Shown: one piece after another, positions 36,908 to 48,166 of the stretch
Numbering within the stretch: position 1 is the stretch's first letter
Layout of the letters: every line of letters begins with the position of its first letter
Source of the DNA: Actinomycetospora termitidis
GTDB taxonomy: Bacteria; Actinomycetota; Actinomycetes; Mycobacteriales; Pseudonocardiaceae
DNA: 64,000 nucleotides
Direction of reading: 5' to 3'
NCBI RefSeq assembly: GCF_030286555.1
Contig: NZ_JASVWF010000001.1
Location: 496,001 to 560,000 of the forward strand
Notes under the pieces: model-generated
The model's input: only the letters and a program-made list of their open reading frames with translations
Database searches by the model: none
What the model was told of the DNA's origin: nothing
Translations under genes and position numbers: made by a program

Positions 36908-37669
36908 TCAAGGAATGGTCAAGCCCTCTTCCGTCGGCAGGAAGAGCACGTTGCGTCGCCTGTCGTCCGTGTGCCGGGGCAACCACCGTCCCCGCCAGGT
37001 CCACGGCGCGTACCCGCGTCCGGCCAGGTCGTCGACGACCTCGGCCACGCTCGTGTCGAAACGGGCCAGGTGGCGGTCCTCGAGCTCGAGCATCAGCACC
37101 GGGCGGAAGCTCTCCAGCGTCTTGTGCGCCCCGGCGAGCAGGCCGGCCTCGGCGCCCTCGATGTCGACCTTCACCAGGTCGAGGCGGTCGAGCGCGAGGT
37201 CGGCCACCAGCTCGTCGAGGGTGCCGACCTCGACCGGAACGTCCTCGTGGTGGGCGAACTCCGCGTTCGAGCCCAGGCCGACCGCACCCGTCGTCAGGAA
37301 GGCGCGGCCGTGGACGGGGAGCAGGCGGCGGCGCGGCAGGGAGAGCACGCCCGCCCCGCCCTGCGCTCCGAGGGCGAGGCGATGCACGGTGACGTGCCCG
37401 GCGCGCAGCAGCCGACGGACCGCCCCGATGAGGGTCGCGGGTGCCGGCTGGGGCTCGACGGCGTGCACGTGTCCGGTCGGCCCGACGAGCCCGGCGAGCG
37501 TCCAGGTGTAGAGGCCGTACTCCGCACCGACGTCCACGCAGACCGCGCCCGGACCGACGAACGGTGCGAGCCCACCGACCTCGTCCTCGAGGAACCAGGC
37601 GTGGGGCGCCACGGCCCGGAGCGTCCGACTCAATCGCTCGGTGGCACCCACTGGGCCGTGCACCTCCAT
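36908..37669 (-). CDS. FkbM-family methyltransferase
   Basis: A 253-residue SAM-dependent enzyme. VDVGAEYGLYTW (about residue 46) is the SAM-binding loop, VHAVEPQPAPATL the acidic second strand, and LDLVKVDIEGAEAGLLAGA (about 165) the FkbM signature. Members O-methylate sugars, polyketides or lipids. The start ATG at 37669 falls inside a 14-bp hairpin (37663-37700) that should terminate gyrB, so an internal start such as GTG at about residue 7 is possible. The gene is inserted, with the next one, between gyrB and gyrA, which are adjacent in most relatives. Confidence 0.85.
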   Translation of the reverse strand: MEVHGPVGATERLSRTLRAVAPHAWFLEDEVGGLAPFVGPGAVCVDVGAEYGLYTWTLAGLVGPTGHVHAVEPQPAPATLIGAVRRLLRAGHVTVHRLALGAQGGAGVLSLPRRRLLPVHGRAFLTTGAVGLGSNAEFAHHEDVPVEVGTLDELVADLALDRLDLVKVDIEGAEAGLLAGAHKTLESFRPVLMLELEDRHLARFDTSVAEVVDDLAGRGYAPWTWRGRWLPRHTDDRRRNVLFLPTEEGLTIP

Positions 37670-37700
37670 CCGCGCGTCCGGACGGGCGCGCGGATGGAGG
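37663..37700 (-). terminator. Hairpin after gyrB, overlapping the FkbM start
   Basis: CCTCCATCCGCGCG (37663-37676) and CGCGCGGATGGAGG (37687-37700) are perfect complements around a 10-nt loop. Reading on the minus strand it lies 40 nt after the gyrB stop, the expected place for a terminator. It also covers the proposed FkbM start codon, so it could hide that start in the read-through transcript. Confidence 0.6.
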
Positions 37701-37739
37701 TTATCGCCGACGTTTCCCGTGGAACGCCGCAGGCCTCAC

Positions 37740-39923
<2,184 letters not shown>

Positions 39924-39962
39924 TCAACGGGCGCTGAGAGGGCGAACGGCGCCGTGAGGGTG

Positions 39963-40835
39963 TCAGCCGTACGTGTCGCGGGGTCCGCGGCCCGAGACGT
40001 GCCGGGGGCCGCGCCGCCAGCTCGGTGCCGAGGGGCCGTGGATGCGCATGCCGGTCACGACGCCGGGTCCGAGGCCGGCGGCGATGCGGCCGAGCAGCTG
40101 GCGCTGCAGCAGCCGGAGCTGGGTGGCCCATGCCGTCGAGTCGGCCTGGACGGTGAGCTCCCCGTCGCGCAGGGCGGTCGGGGTGGCGTGCTCGGCGACC
40201 TCCGGCCCGACCAGCTCCGCCCACCGGCCGAACACCGAGCCGTTCGCCAGCTTCGGCACCCAGCCGCGCTGGGTGGACAACCGGGAGGCGATCCGGCCGA
40301 AGGTCTGGGGATCGCGGTCGTCGGCGCCCGCCCCGGACCAGCCGCGGCGCCGCCGCCGGGTGCCCTCACCGGCGTCCCGGCGCACCGTGCGCCGGGGCCG
40401 GCCCCGGGTGAGGCCCCGCTCCGCCTGCCGGGCCCGGGCCGCCTCGAGCGCGGCTCGGGCGATGTCCGCGCCCCGGGGGGCGTCGGGGTCGGCGGGGTCG
40501 GCGGGATCGCGGGGGTCCTGCGGGTCCCGGAGGTCCGACTCCATCGGGTCGGTCCCGGAAGCCTCGATGTGGTCCTCGTCGTGGGCACCCTGCGTGGCCG
40601 GGCGGCCGCCGTCCGGGGTGCGCCCGGGGCCGAGTCTCGCGGGCGGCAGTGCCACCGGCTCGCGGTCCGTGGGCGGGGTGTGGACGGCCGGGTCAGCGAC
40701 GTCGAAGAGCCCCTGCAGGTCATCCGCCGGGTCCGGGCGCCGCGCGAGGCGCCGGGATCGTCCGGACCCCGAGTTGTCCACAGCATCCACAGGTCTGTCC
40801 CCAGATTCGCCGCCGTCTTCACCGATTCGGATCAC
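39963..40835 (-). CDS. dciA: DciA-family helicase loader (DUF721)
   Basis: About 290 residues, of which the C-terminal about 130 are the conserved DciA core: GWSGAGADDRDPQTFGRI, ALRDGELTVQADSTAWATQ, LRLLQRQLLGRIAAGLG and the end RGPRHVSGRGPRDTYG, almost the same ending as mycobacterial Rv0004. DciA recruits the replicative helicase DnaB to the origin. The N-terminal part is Asp/Pro/Arg-rich and probably disordered. The start is uncertain: GTG 40835 has a GGGG upstream and follows recF by 22 nt, GTG 40889 overlaps recF, and ATG 40544 would give a 193-residue protein close to Rv0004 in length. Confidence 0.85.
   Translation of the reverse strand: MIRIGEDGGESGDRPVDAVDNSGSGRSRRLARRPDPADDLQGLFDVADPAVHTPPTDREPVALPPARLGPGRTPDGGRPATQGAHDEDHIEASGTDPMESDLRDPQDPRDPADPADPDAPRGADIARAALEAARARQAERGLTRGRPRRTVRRDAGEGTRRRRRGWSGAGADDRDPQTFGRIASRLSTQRGWVPKLANGSVFGRWAELVGPEVAEHATPTALRDGELTVQADSTAWATQLRLLQRQLLGRIAAGLGPGVVTGMRIHGPSAPSWRRGPRHVSGRGPRDTYG
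40772..40780. promoter_or_regulatory. Perfect DnaA box in the 5' part of dciA
   Basis: TTGTCCACA, the exact actinobacterial DnaA box, lies within the proposed N-terminal extension of dciA, with GCATCCACAG following directly as a poorer copy. If the shorter dciA start is right, this lies in its leader. Confidence 0.5.
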
Positions 40836-40857
40836 CAGTGTCCACCCCGGTCGTCCG

Positions 40858-42042
40858 TCACGACGCCACTTCGTCACGCACCGTGCCACCCTCGATCACG
40901 TAGCGTGCTCCACGCAGGGTCGCCGGGACGTCATCGTCCACGGCGGCCGTCACGAGGACCTGCTCGGCCCGGGCGGCCGTCCGGGCGAGGGCCTCCCGAC
41001 GCCGGGCGTCGAGCTCCGCGAAGACGTCGTCGAGGACCAGGATCGGCTCCGAGCCCTCCTCGCGCAGCAACTCGAACCCGCCGAGCCGCAGGGCCAGGGC
41101 GAGCGCCCAGGACTCGCCGTGGCTGGCATAGCCCTTCGCCGGCCCCTCCCCGAGGCTGAGGTCCAGCTCGTCGCGGTGCGGGCCGACCAGGCACACGCCG
41201 CGCTCGATCTCCTGGTCGCGCCGCCGCCCGATCTCGGCGAGCAGCGCGGCCTCGACCTCCGCGGCGAGCTCGGCGTGGGTGGCGCCGCCGGTCACGTCCT
41301 GCCACCCGTCGTCGGGACCCGGCTCCGCGCGGCCGGCGAGGTCGTCCACCGCCTCGACCCGCGAGCGGTACCGCGCGCCCACCGGGACCGACTCGGGCGC
41401 GACGTCGGCGTAGGCGGCCGTGACGTGCGGCGCGAGGGCCGCGGCCAGCAGGATGCGGCCCGCGGTCAGGGCGGCGCCCGCCCGGGCGAGGTGGCTGTCC
41501 CAGACGTCCAGGGTGCCGGTGTCGCCGCGGGCGTGGCGGGCGGTCTTGAGCAGCGCGGAGCGCTGGCGGAGCACCTTGTCGTACTCGGCCCGGACGCCCG
41601 CCCAGCGGGGCGCGCGGGCGACCAGGAGCTCGTCGAGGAAGCCCCGGCGCTCCCCCGGATCGCCGCGGACCAGGGCGAGGTCCTCGGGCGCGAAGACCAC
41701 GGTGCGCACGATCCCGAGGATCTCGCGGGCCCGGGGCACCGGCGAGCGGTTCACCCGCGCCCGGTTGGCCTTGCCGGGCTGGATCTCGACCTGCACGGTC
41801 AGCTCCCGGCCCGCGTTGACCACGGTGGCCCGCACGTGGGCCGCGGCCGCCCCGCGGCGGACGAGCGGGGCGTCGGACGACACGCGGTGCGAGCCCAGGG
41901 TGGCCAGGTACCCGACGGCCTCGACGAGGTTCGTCTTGCCCTGGCCGTTCGCCCCGACGAGCACCGAGACCCCCGGCGCGAACGACAGGTCGGCCTGCGC
42001 CCACGACCGGAAGTCGGTGACCGACAGCTCCCGCACGTACAT
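40858..42042 (-). CDS. recF: DNA replication/repair protein RecF
   Basis: A 394-residue SMC-like ATPase that loads RecA at gaps on stalled forks. Walker A is [13 protein letters not shown] (about residue 31), signature and Walker B are in [13 protein letters not shown] and [13 protein letters not shown] (about 330) with the D-loop following. The N-terminus [13 protein letters not shown] is typical. Length is normal. It follows gnd by 67 nt on the same strand and precedes dciA by 22 nt, the usual dnaN-gnd-recF-dciA-gyrB order of mycobacteria and relatives. Confidence 0.95.
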   Translation of the reverse strand: MYVRELSVTDFRSWAQADLSFAPGVSVLVGANGQGKTNLVEAVGYLATLGSHRVSSDAPLVRRGAAAAHVRATVVNAGRELTVQVEIQPGKANRARVNRSPVPRAREILGIVRTVVFAPEDLALVRGDPGERRGFLDELLVARAPRWAGVRAEYDKVLRQRSALLKTARHARGDTGTLDVWDSHLARAGAALTAGRILLAAALAPHVTAAYADVAPESVPVGARYRSRVEAVDDLAGRAEPGPDDGWQDVTGGATHAELAAEVEAALLAEIGRRRDQEIERGVCLVGPHRDELDLSLGEGPAKGYASHGESWALALALRLGGFELLREEGSEPILVLDDVFAELDARRREALARTAARAEQVLVTAAVDDDVPATLRGARYVIEGGTVRDEVAS

Positions 42043-42109
42043 CGGCTCTCCCGTCGCCGGCTCGCCCCCGGTGGCTCTCCCTCGCTCCGCTCGCCCCGGG
42101 GCGCCGGGC

Positions 42110-43021
42110 TCAGCCGCCCGTCGGCGGCTCGTTCGCGGCCTCGCCCGCCTTGTGCACCGCGTGCCCACCGAACTGGGCCCGGAGGGCGGCCACCGCCTTC
42201 ATCGCGGGCGAGTCGACCTGCCGCGAGGCGAAGCGCGCGAAGAGCGCCGCGGAGATCACCGGCAGCGGCACGGCGTGCACGATCGCCTCGTCGACCGTCC
42301 ACCGGCCCTCGCCGGAGTCCTCCGCGTAGCCGGTGATCCGGTCGAGGTGCGGGTCCTCCTCGAGGGCCCGGACCATGAGGTCGAGCAGCCAGCTGCGGAC
42401 GACCGTGCCGCGGCTCCAGGCCTTCATCACCGCGCCGACGTCGGTGACCGGACCACCGGCGCTGAGCAGCTCGTAGCCCTCGGCGTAGGCCTGCATCAGG
42501 CCGTACTCGACGCCGTTGTGGACCATCTTCGCGTAGTGCCCGGCCCCGACCGGTCCGGCGTGGGCGAAGCCCTCCTCGCGCGGGCCCTCGGGACGCAGCG
42601 CGTCGAAGACCGGCATGAGGCGCTCGATGTCCTCGTCGGAGCCGCCCGCCATCAGGCCGTAGCCCTCGGTGCGGCCCCAGACGCCGCCGGACACCCCGCA
42701 GTCCGCGTAGTGGACGTCGCGGGCGCCGAGGCGCTCGGCGTGCACCGCGTCGTCGGTGAAGCGGCTGTTGCCGCCGTCGACCACCAGGTCACCGGGCTCG
42801 AGGAGCTCGGCGAGGGCGTCCACAGTGGAGTGCGTCGCGTTCCCCGAGGGGACCATGAGCCACACGGTGCGCGGCGCGGTGAGCGCCTTCACCAGCTCGT
42901 CGAGGGACTGCACGTCCCCGGACCCGTCGTTGGCGTACCCGACGACCTCGTGGCCGGCGGCCCGGAGCCGCTCGGCCATGTTGCCGCCCATCCGCCCCAG
43001 CCCGACCATTCCCAGCTGCAC
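42110..43021 (-). CDS. gnd: 6-phosphogluconate dehydrogenase, decarboxylating (short form)
   Basis: A 303-residue NAD(P)-dependent enzyme of the pentose-phosphate pathway. [15 protein letters not shown] gives the Rossmann loop, [10 protein letters not shown] the family loop, [19 protein letters not shown] the substrate site and [17 protein letters not shown] the catalytic Lys/Asn helix. The short C-terminus marks the GndA/YqeC type of about 300 residues found in actinobacteria, not the 470-residue form. The start is GTG 43021. Its position between dnaN and recF is the same as in mycobacteria and is conserved without an obvious functional link. Confidence 0.93.
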   Translation of the reverse strand: MQLGMVGLGRMGGNMAERLRAAGHEVVGYANDGSGDVQSLDELVKALTAPRTVWLMVPSGNATHSTVDALAELLEPGDLVVDGGNSRFTDDAVHAERLGARDVHYADCGVSGGVWGRTEGYGLMAGGSDEDIERLMPVFDALRPEGPREEGFAHAGPVGAGHYAKMVHNGVEYGLMQAYAEGYELLSAGGPVTDVGAVMKAWSRGTVVRSWLLDLMVRALEEDPHLDRITGYAEDSGEGRWTVDEAIVHAVPLPVISAALFARFASRQVDSPAMKAVAALRAQFGGHAVHKAGEAANEPPTGG

Positions 43022-43048
43022 CGCGATCCGCTCCCCACTCGTCGACGG

Positions 43049-43068
43049 GTCGGGCGGCGCCGCCCGAC
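43049..43068 (-). terminator. Candidate hairpin between dnaN and gnd
   Basis: GTCGGGCGGC (43049-43058) and GCCGCCCGAC (43059-43068) form a perfect 20-nt palindrome in the spacer downstream of dnaN on the minus strand. It has no loop and no T-tract, so it is a possible attenuator or structural site as much as a terminator. Confidence 0.4.
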
Positions 43069-43130
43069 AACCGGTTCGTTCGCGATCGTCGTACCCCTGA
43101 TCGATCCCCGTGTCCCGGGGACGGCGGGAA

Positions 43131-44363
43131 TCAGCCCGGCAGGCGCACCGGCATCAGCAGGTACAGGTACCCCGGGCGGGGTTCGGGCAACTCGACGTCG
43201 CCACCGGGGCCGGGCTCGACCGCCGTGGTCGAGGCCTCGTCCGCGGCGACCTCCCCGGCGGCGGCCGCGTCGCTCTCCCCGGGTGCGCTCGCGGGCCGCA
43301 GCAGCGCCGGCCGGCTGGGCGTGGTGAACGAGAGGTGGGCGTACTCCGAGCCGAGGGCGCCGAGACCGTCGAGGAGGTAGCCCGGGTTGAACGCGATCGT
43401 CAGCGGCTCGCCGGCGAACGAGCAGGGCAGCTGCTCCTCGGCGCTCCCCTCGTCGTCACCCCCGGCGGTGAGGCGCAGCGAGCCCTCGTCGAACTCCAGC
43501 CGCACCTGCGTGCCCCGCTCGGCGACCAGCGAGACGCGCTTGATGGCGTCGACGAGCGGCGCGACCTCGAGCACGGCGGCCGAGGTGTGCTCCTTGGGGA
43601 GCAGCTGGCGGTAGCGGGGGAACTCCGCGTCGAGCAGGCGGGTGGTGGACCGGCGCCCGGCCCCCGACAGGCCGAGCAGCCCGTCACCCCGCCCGAGCGC
43701 GAGCTCGATCGTGCCGCCGGCCGACGTCAGGGTCTTCGCCGCCTCGGAGAGCGTCTTGGCCGGGGCCAGGATCGCCGTGGGCTCGCCGTCGGCGGCCGCG
43801 GCGTCGGCACCGGGCTCCCAGGTGAACTCCCGCACCGCGAGGCGGAACCGGTCGGTCGCCGCCATCGTCAGCGAGGAGCCGTCGATCTCGACCCGGATGC
43901 CGGTGAGCATCGGCAGCGTGTCGTCCCGGCCGGCGGCCACCGCCACCTGGGAGACGGCCCGCGCGAAGACCTCCGGGGCGAGCTCGCCGACCACCGGCGG
44001 CATCTCGGGCAGCTGGGGGTAGTCCTCGGCCGACATGGTCGGGAGGCTGAACCGAGCGTTGCCGCACGTGAGCGAGGCGCGCGGACCGTCGACGGTCAGG
44101 TCGACCGGGTGCGGCGGCAGGGACCGGGTGATGTCGGCGAGCAGGCGCCCGGAGACCAGCGCGCGGCCGCCGTCCCCGATCATCGCCGGCACCTCGACGC
44201 GCGCCGAGACCTCGTAGTCGAACCCGGAGACGGTGAGCGTCCCGTCGTCGGAGGCGTCCAGCAGGACGCCGCCGAGGACCGGCACGGGCGCGCGGCTGGG
44301 CAGGCTGCGCGCGACGAAGGCCACCGCGTCGGCGAAGGCGTCGCGCTCCACGCGGAACTTCAT
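43131..44363 (-). CDS. dnaN: DNA polymerase III beta sliding clamp
   Basis: A 410-residue clamp that tethers the polymerase to DNA. Three similar domains are visible: [20 protein letters not shown] with [13 protein letters not shown], a second with [23 protein letters not shown] as quoted in parts, and a third ending [14 protein letters not shown], the near-invariant clamp C-terminus. It is slightly longer than the standard 366-380 residues owing to an Ala/Gly/Pro-rich loop of about 35 residues before the end ([19 protein letters not shown]). ATG 44363 is chosen because the longer frame extends into oriC without clamp character. Confidence 0.95.
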   Translation of the reverse strand: MKFRVERDAFADAVAFVARSLPSRAPVPVLGGVLLDASDDGTLTVSGFDYEVSARVEVPAMIGDGGRALVSGRLLADITRSLPPHPVDLTVDGPRASLTCGNARFSLPTMSAEDYPQLPEMPPVVGELAPEVFARAVSQVAVAAGRDDTLPMLTGIRVEIDGSSLTMAATDRFRLAVREFTWEPGADAAAADGEPTAILAPAKTLSEAAKTLTSAGGTIELALGRGDGLLGLSGAGRRSTTRLLDAEFPRYRQLLPKEHTSAAVLEVAPLVDAIKRVSLVAERGTQVRLEFDEGSLRLTAGGDDEGSAEEQLPCSFAGEPLTIAFNPGYLLDGLGALGSEYAHLSFTTPSRPALLRPASAPGESDAAAAGEVAADEASTTAVEPGPGGDVELPEPRPGYLYLLMPVRLPG

Positions 44364-45125
44364 CGGTGCTCTCCTGACGTCGTGGCGGGCGTGCGGCGAC
44401 CCCGGATCCGGGCAGGTCGTCACGGTAGAGCCTGCCAGGGGGGTACGACACTCCGGCCCTGTGCAGCCTCGCGGCGTCCGTTCCTCCCCAGGCCCTGTTT
44501 CTCTGTAGTTCTCCTAGAGAGGAAGAACAGCAGTGACAGTAGGTCCTGTGGGCGCTGTGGAGCACCGTCGTCGCCGCAGGTCGGGCGGCCCGACCCGGTG
44601 TGGAGCGAGGACCTCCGTCCACCCCCCGATCCGGGGACGGATCGGCGTGTCAGGTGGACGGAGGCCGGGCACCCCCTCCCGCTCGGACCTCCGTCCACCC
44701 GTTCTCCACGGCTGTCCACAGACTTGTCCCCAGCTGTGGGTCGATCGGGAGTCGAACGATCGCGGTGTGCTACCGGGGCACGATGGACGGCACGCGTGGC
44801 GCGGGCGCCGGACGAGCGGTGACGCCGGTCGAGGGTGACCCTTCATCCCTCCCGCGTCGGATGTCCGGATCATCCTCACTCCGGGTACCGGAGCCGGCTC
44901 CTCAGCGTGTCCGCCGGCCGTTCGTCGACCACGGAGCGGCCGCGGTGGCGATGGTGCGGTGAGGGCCGACTCCTGGCTCCCGTGCCGGACCGGGCTCCCT
45001 AGCCGGGCCCTGTCGGGGGTTCTCGACGGTGGATGAGCGCCTTGTCGCGGGGATTCCCGGCGACAAGGTGCCGGCAGACGTGCGGAAACCCGCGACAGGG
45101 CGGACCGGGCGGAATCTCCGGGTGC

Positions 45126-45179
45126 GAGTGCGACACCACGCAGGTTCCGAGGCGCCAGGACCTGCGTCATGGCGCACTC
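45126..45179. repeat. 54-bp palindromic repeat, copy 1
   Basis: It starts GAGTGCGACACCACGCAGGT and ends with a near-complement (17 of 20 pairs), so it can form a long stem with a 14-nt loop. CCGGGTGC/GGCACCGG flanks extend the pairing. It matches a second 54-bp copy 88 nt downstream. Unlike DnaA boxes it contains no TCCACA core. Confidence 0.75.
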
Positions 45180-45213
45180 GGCACCGGGCCGAGGAGGTCG
45201 GCGACCGACGAGC

Positions 45214-45267
45214 GAGGGCGACACCACGCACGCTCGAGCGCCGCGGGACCTGCGCCACGTCGCACTC
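45214..45267. repeat. 54-bp palindromic repeat, copy 2
   Basis: It starts GAGGGCGACACCACGCACG and ends GCCACGTCGCACTC. Its order and length equal copy 1, with compensating and non-compensating changes. GGTACCGG follows where copy 1 has GGCACCGG. The pairing is less perfect than in copy 1. Both copies lie between the DnaA-box cluster and the dnaA stop. Confidence 0.7.
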
Positions 45268-45316
45268 GGTACCGGCTCGCCTCCGCGGGCCGGCCCGGGC
45301 CGCCGTCGGGAAGAGC

Positions 45317-46996
45317 TCAGCTCCGGGCGCGCTGCTTGATCCGCGCGGTGAGCTCCTGGACCTGCTCGTAGGTCCGGCGCCGCTCCGCCATCTCCTTACG
45401 GATCTTCTTGTCGGCGTGCATGACCGTCGTGTGGTCACGGTTGCCGAACATCTGCCCGATGCGGGGCAGCGAGAGGTCGGTGAGCTCGCGGCAGAGGTAC
45501 ATCGCGATCTGGCGGGCCAGGGCGAGGGCCTTCGTCTTCCCGGGCCCGGTGAGGTCGTCGATGGAGACCCCGTAGAACTCGGCCGTCACCGCCATGATCG
45601 TCGGCGCGGTGATCTCGGACTGCCGGGAGTCCGGGATGAGGTCGCGTAGCACGATCTCGGCGAGCTGCAGGTCGATCGGCTGCCGGTTGAGCGAGGCGAA
45701 GGCGGTGACCCGGATCAGCGCGCCCTCGAGCTCGCGGATGTTGCGCTCGATGCGATCGGCGATGAACTCGAGGACCTCGGGCGGCGCGGCCATCCGTTCG
45801 CCGGCCGCCTTCTTGCGCAGGATCGCGATCCGCGTCTCGAGCTCAGGCGGCTGGATGTCGGTGATCAGACCCCACTCGAAGCGGGTGCGCAGCCGGTCCT
45901 CCAGGGTCTCCAGCCGCTTCGGCGGCCGGTCCGAGGACACGACGATCTGCTTGTTCGCGTTGTGGAGGGTGTTGAAGGTGTGGAAGAACTCCTCCTGGGT
46001 CCCCTCCTTGCCCTCGAGGAACTGAATGTCGTCCACGAGGAGCACGTCGACGTCGCGGTAGCGGCGCTGGAAGGCCACCTTGCGGTCGTCGCGCAGGGAG
46101 TTGATGAAGTCGTTCGTGAACTCCTCGGTCGACACGTACCGCACCCGCATGCCGGAGAAGAGGCGCTGGGCGTAGTGGCCGACGGCGTGCAGCAGGTGGG
46201 TCTTGCCGAGCCCGGAGTCGCCCCAGACGAACAGCGGGTTGTAGGCCCGCGCGGGGGCCTCGGCGACCGCGACCGCCGCGGCGTGGGCGAACCGGTTCGA
46301 GGCGCCGATGACGAAGGTGTCGAAGAGGTACTTCTCGTTCAGCTTGGTCTGCGAGCGGGGAGCACCGCGGGCGCCGTCGCCGGCGGGCTCGGGCTCGGTG
46401 CGCCCCGACGACGAGGAGCGTCCGGGCGGGCTCCAGATCTCGTGGACGGCGGCGAGGCCGTCACGGACCTCGTCGACCTCCTCCTCCGGGTGCGACCGGT
46501 CCGGGTTGTGCGTCACCCGACCCACGCCGGCGGCCGCGGCGATCGCGTCCGCGCGGTGCGACCGCTCGCTCCCCGTCAGGTAACCGGTGTCCGGGCCGCC
46601 GTCGTCCTCGACGGTCCCGCGGGCACCCCGGGCGTAGCCGTGGCCGTCGAACTCGCCGCCGGAGAGCCGCGGCAGCGGCGAGGTCTCGGGGCCGACGACG
46701 GCGCCGTCCCCACCGCGGCCGCTGTGGTCGACGCGGACCGCGAGCTGGACGGGGCGGCCGATCTGACGGGAGAGGGCGTCGACGATGGGATCGCGCAGGG
46801 CCCGCTCGATGGCCTCCTTGGCGAACTCGCTCGGCGCCGCGAGCAGGGCGGTGTCGTCGAGCAGACCCAGCGGGCGCGTCACGCGGATCCAGGCGCGCTG
46901 CTGGGCGGAGAGCGAGGCGCCGTCGGTGCGCGGACCGGCGAGCTCGGCGACGACGCGGGCCCAGGTCTCGTCGAGATCGGAGAGCTGGTCCGTCAT
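45317..46996 (-). CDS. dnaA: Chromosomal replication initiator DnaA
   Basis: A 559-residue initiator. Domain I (about 1-90: TWARVVAEL...[14 protein letters not shown]) binds partners, domain II (about 90-225) is a long Gly/Arg/Asp-rich linker, and domain III is the AAA+ module with Walker [16 protein letters not shown] near 259 and Walker [27 protein letters not shown] includes the arginine finger. Domain IV ends with [15 protein letters not shown] (about 516), the DnaA-box-reading helix. It initiates replication at oriC, which lies just downstream. ATG 46996 is chosen because the longer frame starts in the promoter. A TTGTCCACA at 47051 suggests autoregulation. Confidence 0.96.
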   Translation of the reverse strand: MTDQLSDLDETWARVVAELAGPRTDGASLSAQQRAWIRVTRPLGLLDDTALLAAPSEFAKEAIERALRDPIVDALSRQIGRPVQLAVRVDHSGRGGDGAVVGPETSPLPRLSGGEFDGHGYARGARGTVEDDGGPDTGYLTGSERSHRADAIAAAAGVGRVTHNPDRSHPEEEVDEVRDGLAAVHEIWSPPGRSSSSGRTEPEPAGDGARGAPRSQTKLNEKYLFDTFVIGASNRFAHAAAVAVAEAPARAYNPLFVWGDSGLGKTHLLHAVGHYAQRLFSGMRVRYVSTEEFTNDFINSLRDDRKVAFQRRYRDVDVLLVDDIQFLEGKEGTQEEFFHTFNTLHNANKQIVVSSDRPPKRLETLEDRLRTRFEWGLITDIQPPELETRIAILRKKAAGERMAAPPEVLEFIADRIERNIRELEGALIRVTAFASLNRQPIDLQLAEIVLRDLIPDSRQSEITAPTIMAVTAEFYGVSIDDLTGPGKTKALALARQIAMYLCRELTDLSLPRIGQMFGNRDHTTVMHADKKIRKEMAERRRTYEQVQELTARIKQRARS

Positions 46997-47499
46997 CGGT
47001 GAGCCTCTCCGTCCCCCGGCACTCGTCCCCGGGCGCGCGCGTCCACAGGCTTGTCCACAACTGTGCACGACGATCCGCCGTCGACGGCACGGGCCCCCGC
47101 CTCCGAGGTCCGTACCTTGCCCCTGCGCACGCTGCGACGCGTGCCCGCCCCCACCGCTTCGTCCCCCGCGGCCCGGATGTGGCGCCGGCGTCCGATCCCT
47201 CGGCGGCGCCCGGTCGTGGCGGGGTGCAGGACGCTAACAAGGCCGCGTCCCCACCCACAACCTCCCTGACGGCCGTGAGGTCCACCGGTCACGGAGGGCG
47301 TGCGGTGTCGATGATCGCGCAGGCCGCGGTGTCCGGCCGCGGCGGGGCCGGTTCCGGGTGTCGACGGGGGCCTGGGCTACTCTGGTCGAGACCAGATCCG
47401 GGTCCGTCGTCCCAGGCACGCGCCTGGGCGCGTCGACGTGCCCCGGGTGACCCGCGCTCTCCCACGATCCGGGGTGAGCCGACGCAGGAGTTCTCAGTC
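46997..47499. promoter_or_regulatory. Divergent dnaA/rpmH promoter region with DnaA boxes
   Basis: The 503-nt spacer contains a perfect TTGTCCACA at 47051-47059 and a weaker GCGTCCACA at 47039-47047 close to the dnaA start, fitting DnaA autoregulation. TCTGGTCGAGACCAGA (47381-47396) is a perfect 16-nt palindrome nearer rpmH and could be a regulator site. The dnaA and rpmH promoters must lie here, but I cannot mark -35/-10 hexamers with confidence. No coding frame looks real. Confidence 0.6.
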
Positions 47500-47643
47500 G
47501 TGGCCAAGGGCAAGCGCACGTTCCAGCCGAACAACCGTCGTCGGTCGAAGACCCACGGCTTCCGGCTGCGCATGTCGACGCGCGCCGGCCGTGCGGTGCT
47601 GGCGAACCGCCGCCGCAAGGGCCGCGCCGCGCTGTCCGCCTGA
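47500..47643 (+). CDS. rpmH: 50S ribosomal protein L34
   Basis: A 47-residue, strongly basic ribosomal protein. [20 protein letters not shown] followed by [19 protein letters not shown] is the near-universal L34 core. GTG 47500 has a GCAGGAG ribosome binding site upstream. It leads the rpmH-rnpA-yidD-yidC-jag-rsmG block, divergent from dnaA as in most bacteria. Confidence 0.97.
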   Translation: MAKGKRTFQPNNRRRSKTHGFRLRMSTRAGRAVLANRRRKGRAALSA

Positions 47644-47668
47644 CCCGTCGCGGGTCGAGAGCGCGCAC

Positions 47669-48049
47669 GTGCTGCCCCGGGCGCACCGGGTCCGACGGCC
47701 GGACGACTTCCGGCTCGTGCTGCGCCGTGGGCGCAAGGCGGGCCGGCGTCGGTTGTCGGTCCACGCGCTGACCTCCGCGGACGGTGCCGGACCGCCCCGC
47801 GCGGGCTTCGTGGTCGGGCGGACCGTCGGCAACTCGGTCGAGCGGCACCGGGTGACCCGCCGCCTGCGACACGTGGCGGCAGAGCGTCTCGGCCGGCTGC
47901 CGTCGGGGACCGCGCTGGTCGTCCGAGCCCATCCGGCTGCGGCGGGTGCGACGTCGGCCGAGCTCGCGGAGGACCTCGACGGCGCCCTGCGACGGCTGGG
48001 GCTCGCGCCCCGGCTGCACGTGGTCGGGTCGGACCGGGCCGACGGCTGA
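47669..48049 (+). CDS. rnpA: Ribonuclease P protein component
   Basis: A 126-residue basic protein that partners with RNase P RNA to mature tRNA 5' ends. LPRAHRVRRPDDFRLVLRRG opens the fold, and VVGRTVGNSVERHRVTRRLRH is the RNR region in its actinobacterial variant. ALVVRAHPAAA follows. GTG 47669 is 25 nt after rpmH. Length is usual. Confidence 0.93.
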   Translation: MLPRAHRVRRPDDFRLVLRRGRKAGRRRLSVHALTSADGAGPPRAGFVVGRTVGNSVERHRVTRRLRHVAAERLGRLPSGTALVVRAHPAAAGATSAELAEDLDGALRRLGLAPRLHVVGSDRADG

Positions 48050-48166
48050 TGCGGGTCCGGACGAGGGGTGGCGAGGTACGACCGGGTGCCGGTTCCTCGC
48101 CCACGACGGACGTCGCGGGCACCATGGAGCCCGACCACACGGTGTGCCACCGGTGAGGGGGACGAC

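Larger units (their letters stand above)
44364..45316. other. oriC: oriC: chromosomal replication origin between dnaA and dnaN
   Basis: This 953-nt non-coding spacer occupies the usual actinobacterial oriC position. DnaA-box-like sites cluster at 44541-44740: TGTGGAGCA (44556-44564), TGTGGAGCG (44599-44607), TTCTCCACG (44702-44710), CTGTCCACA (44712-44720), TTGTCCCCA (44724-44732) and weaker ones. CCTCCGTCCACC occurs twice directly (44611, 44687) and once inverted (44652-44663). An A/T-rich imperfect palindrome at 44495-44530 (16 of 36 bases G/C) is a candidate unwinding element. Nearer dnaA lie 9-bp arms TGTCGCGGG/CCCGCGACA (45043-45051, 45089-45097) and two 54-bp palindromic repeats. No protein-like frame is convincing. 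Confidence 0.85.

Noticed and set aside
37712-37725. GTTTCCCGTGGAAC as parS near gyrB
   Set aside because: Two mismatches including the central CACGTG, so ParB binding is doubtful.
44514-45438. Several frames of 100-240 codons within oriC
   Set aside because: They contain no family motifs, cover the DnaA-box cluster and palindromes, and conflict with the known non-coding nature of this spacer.
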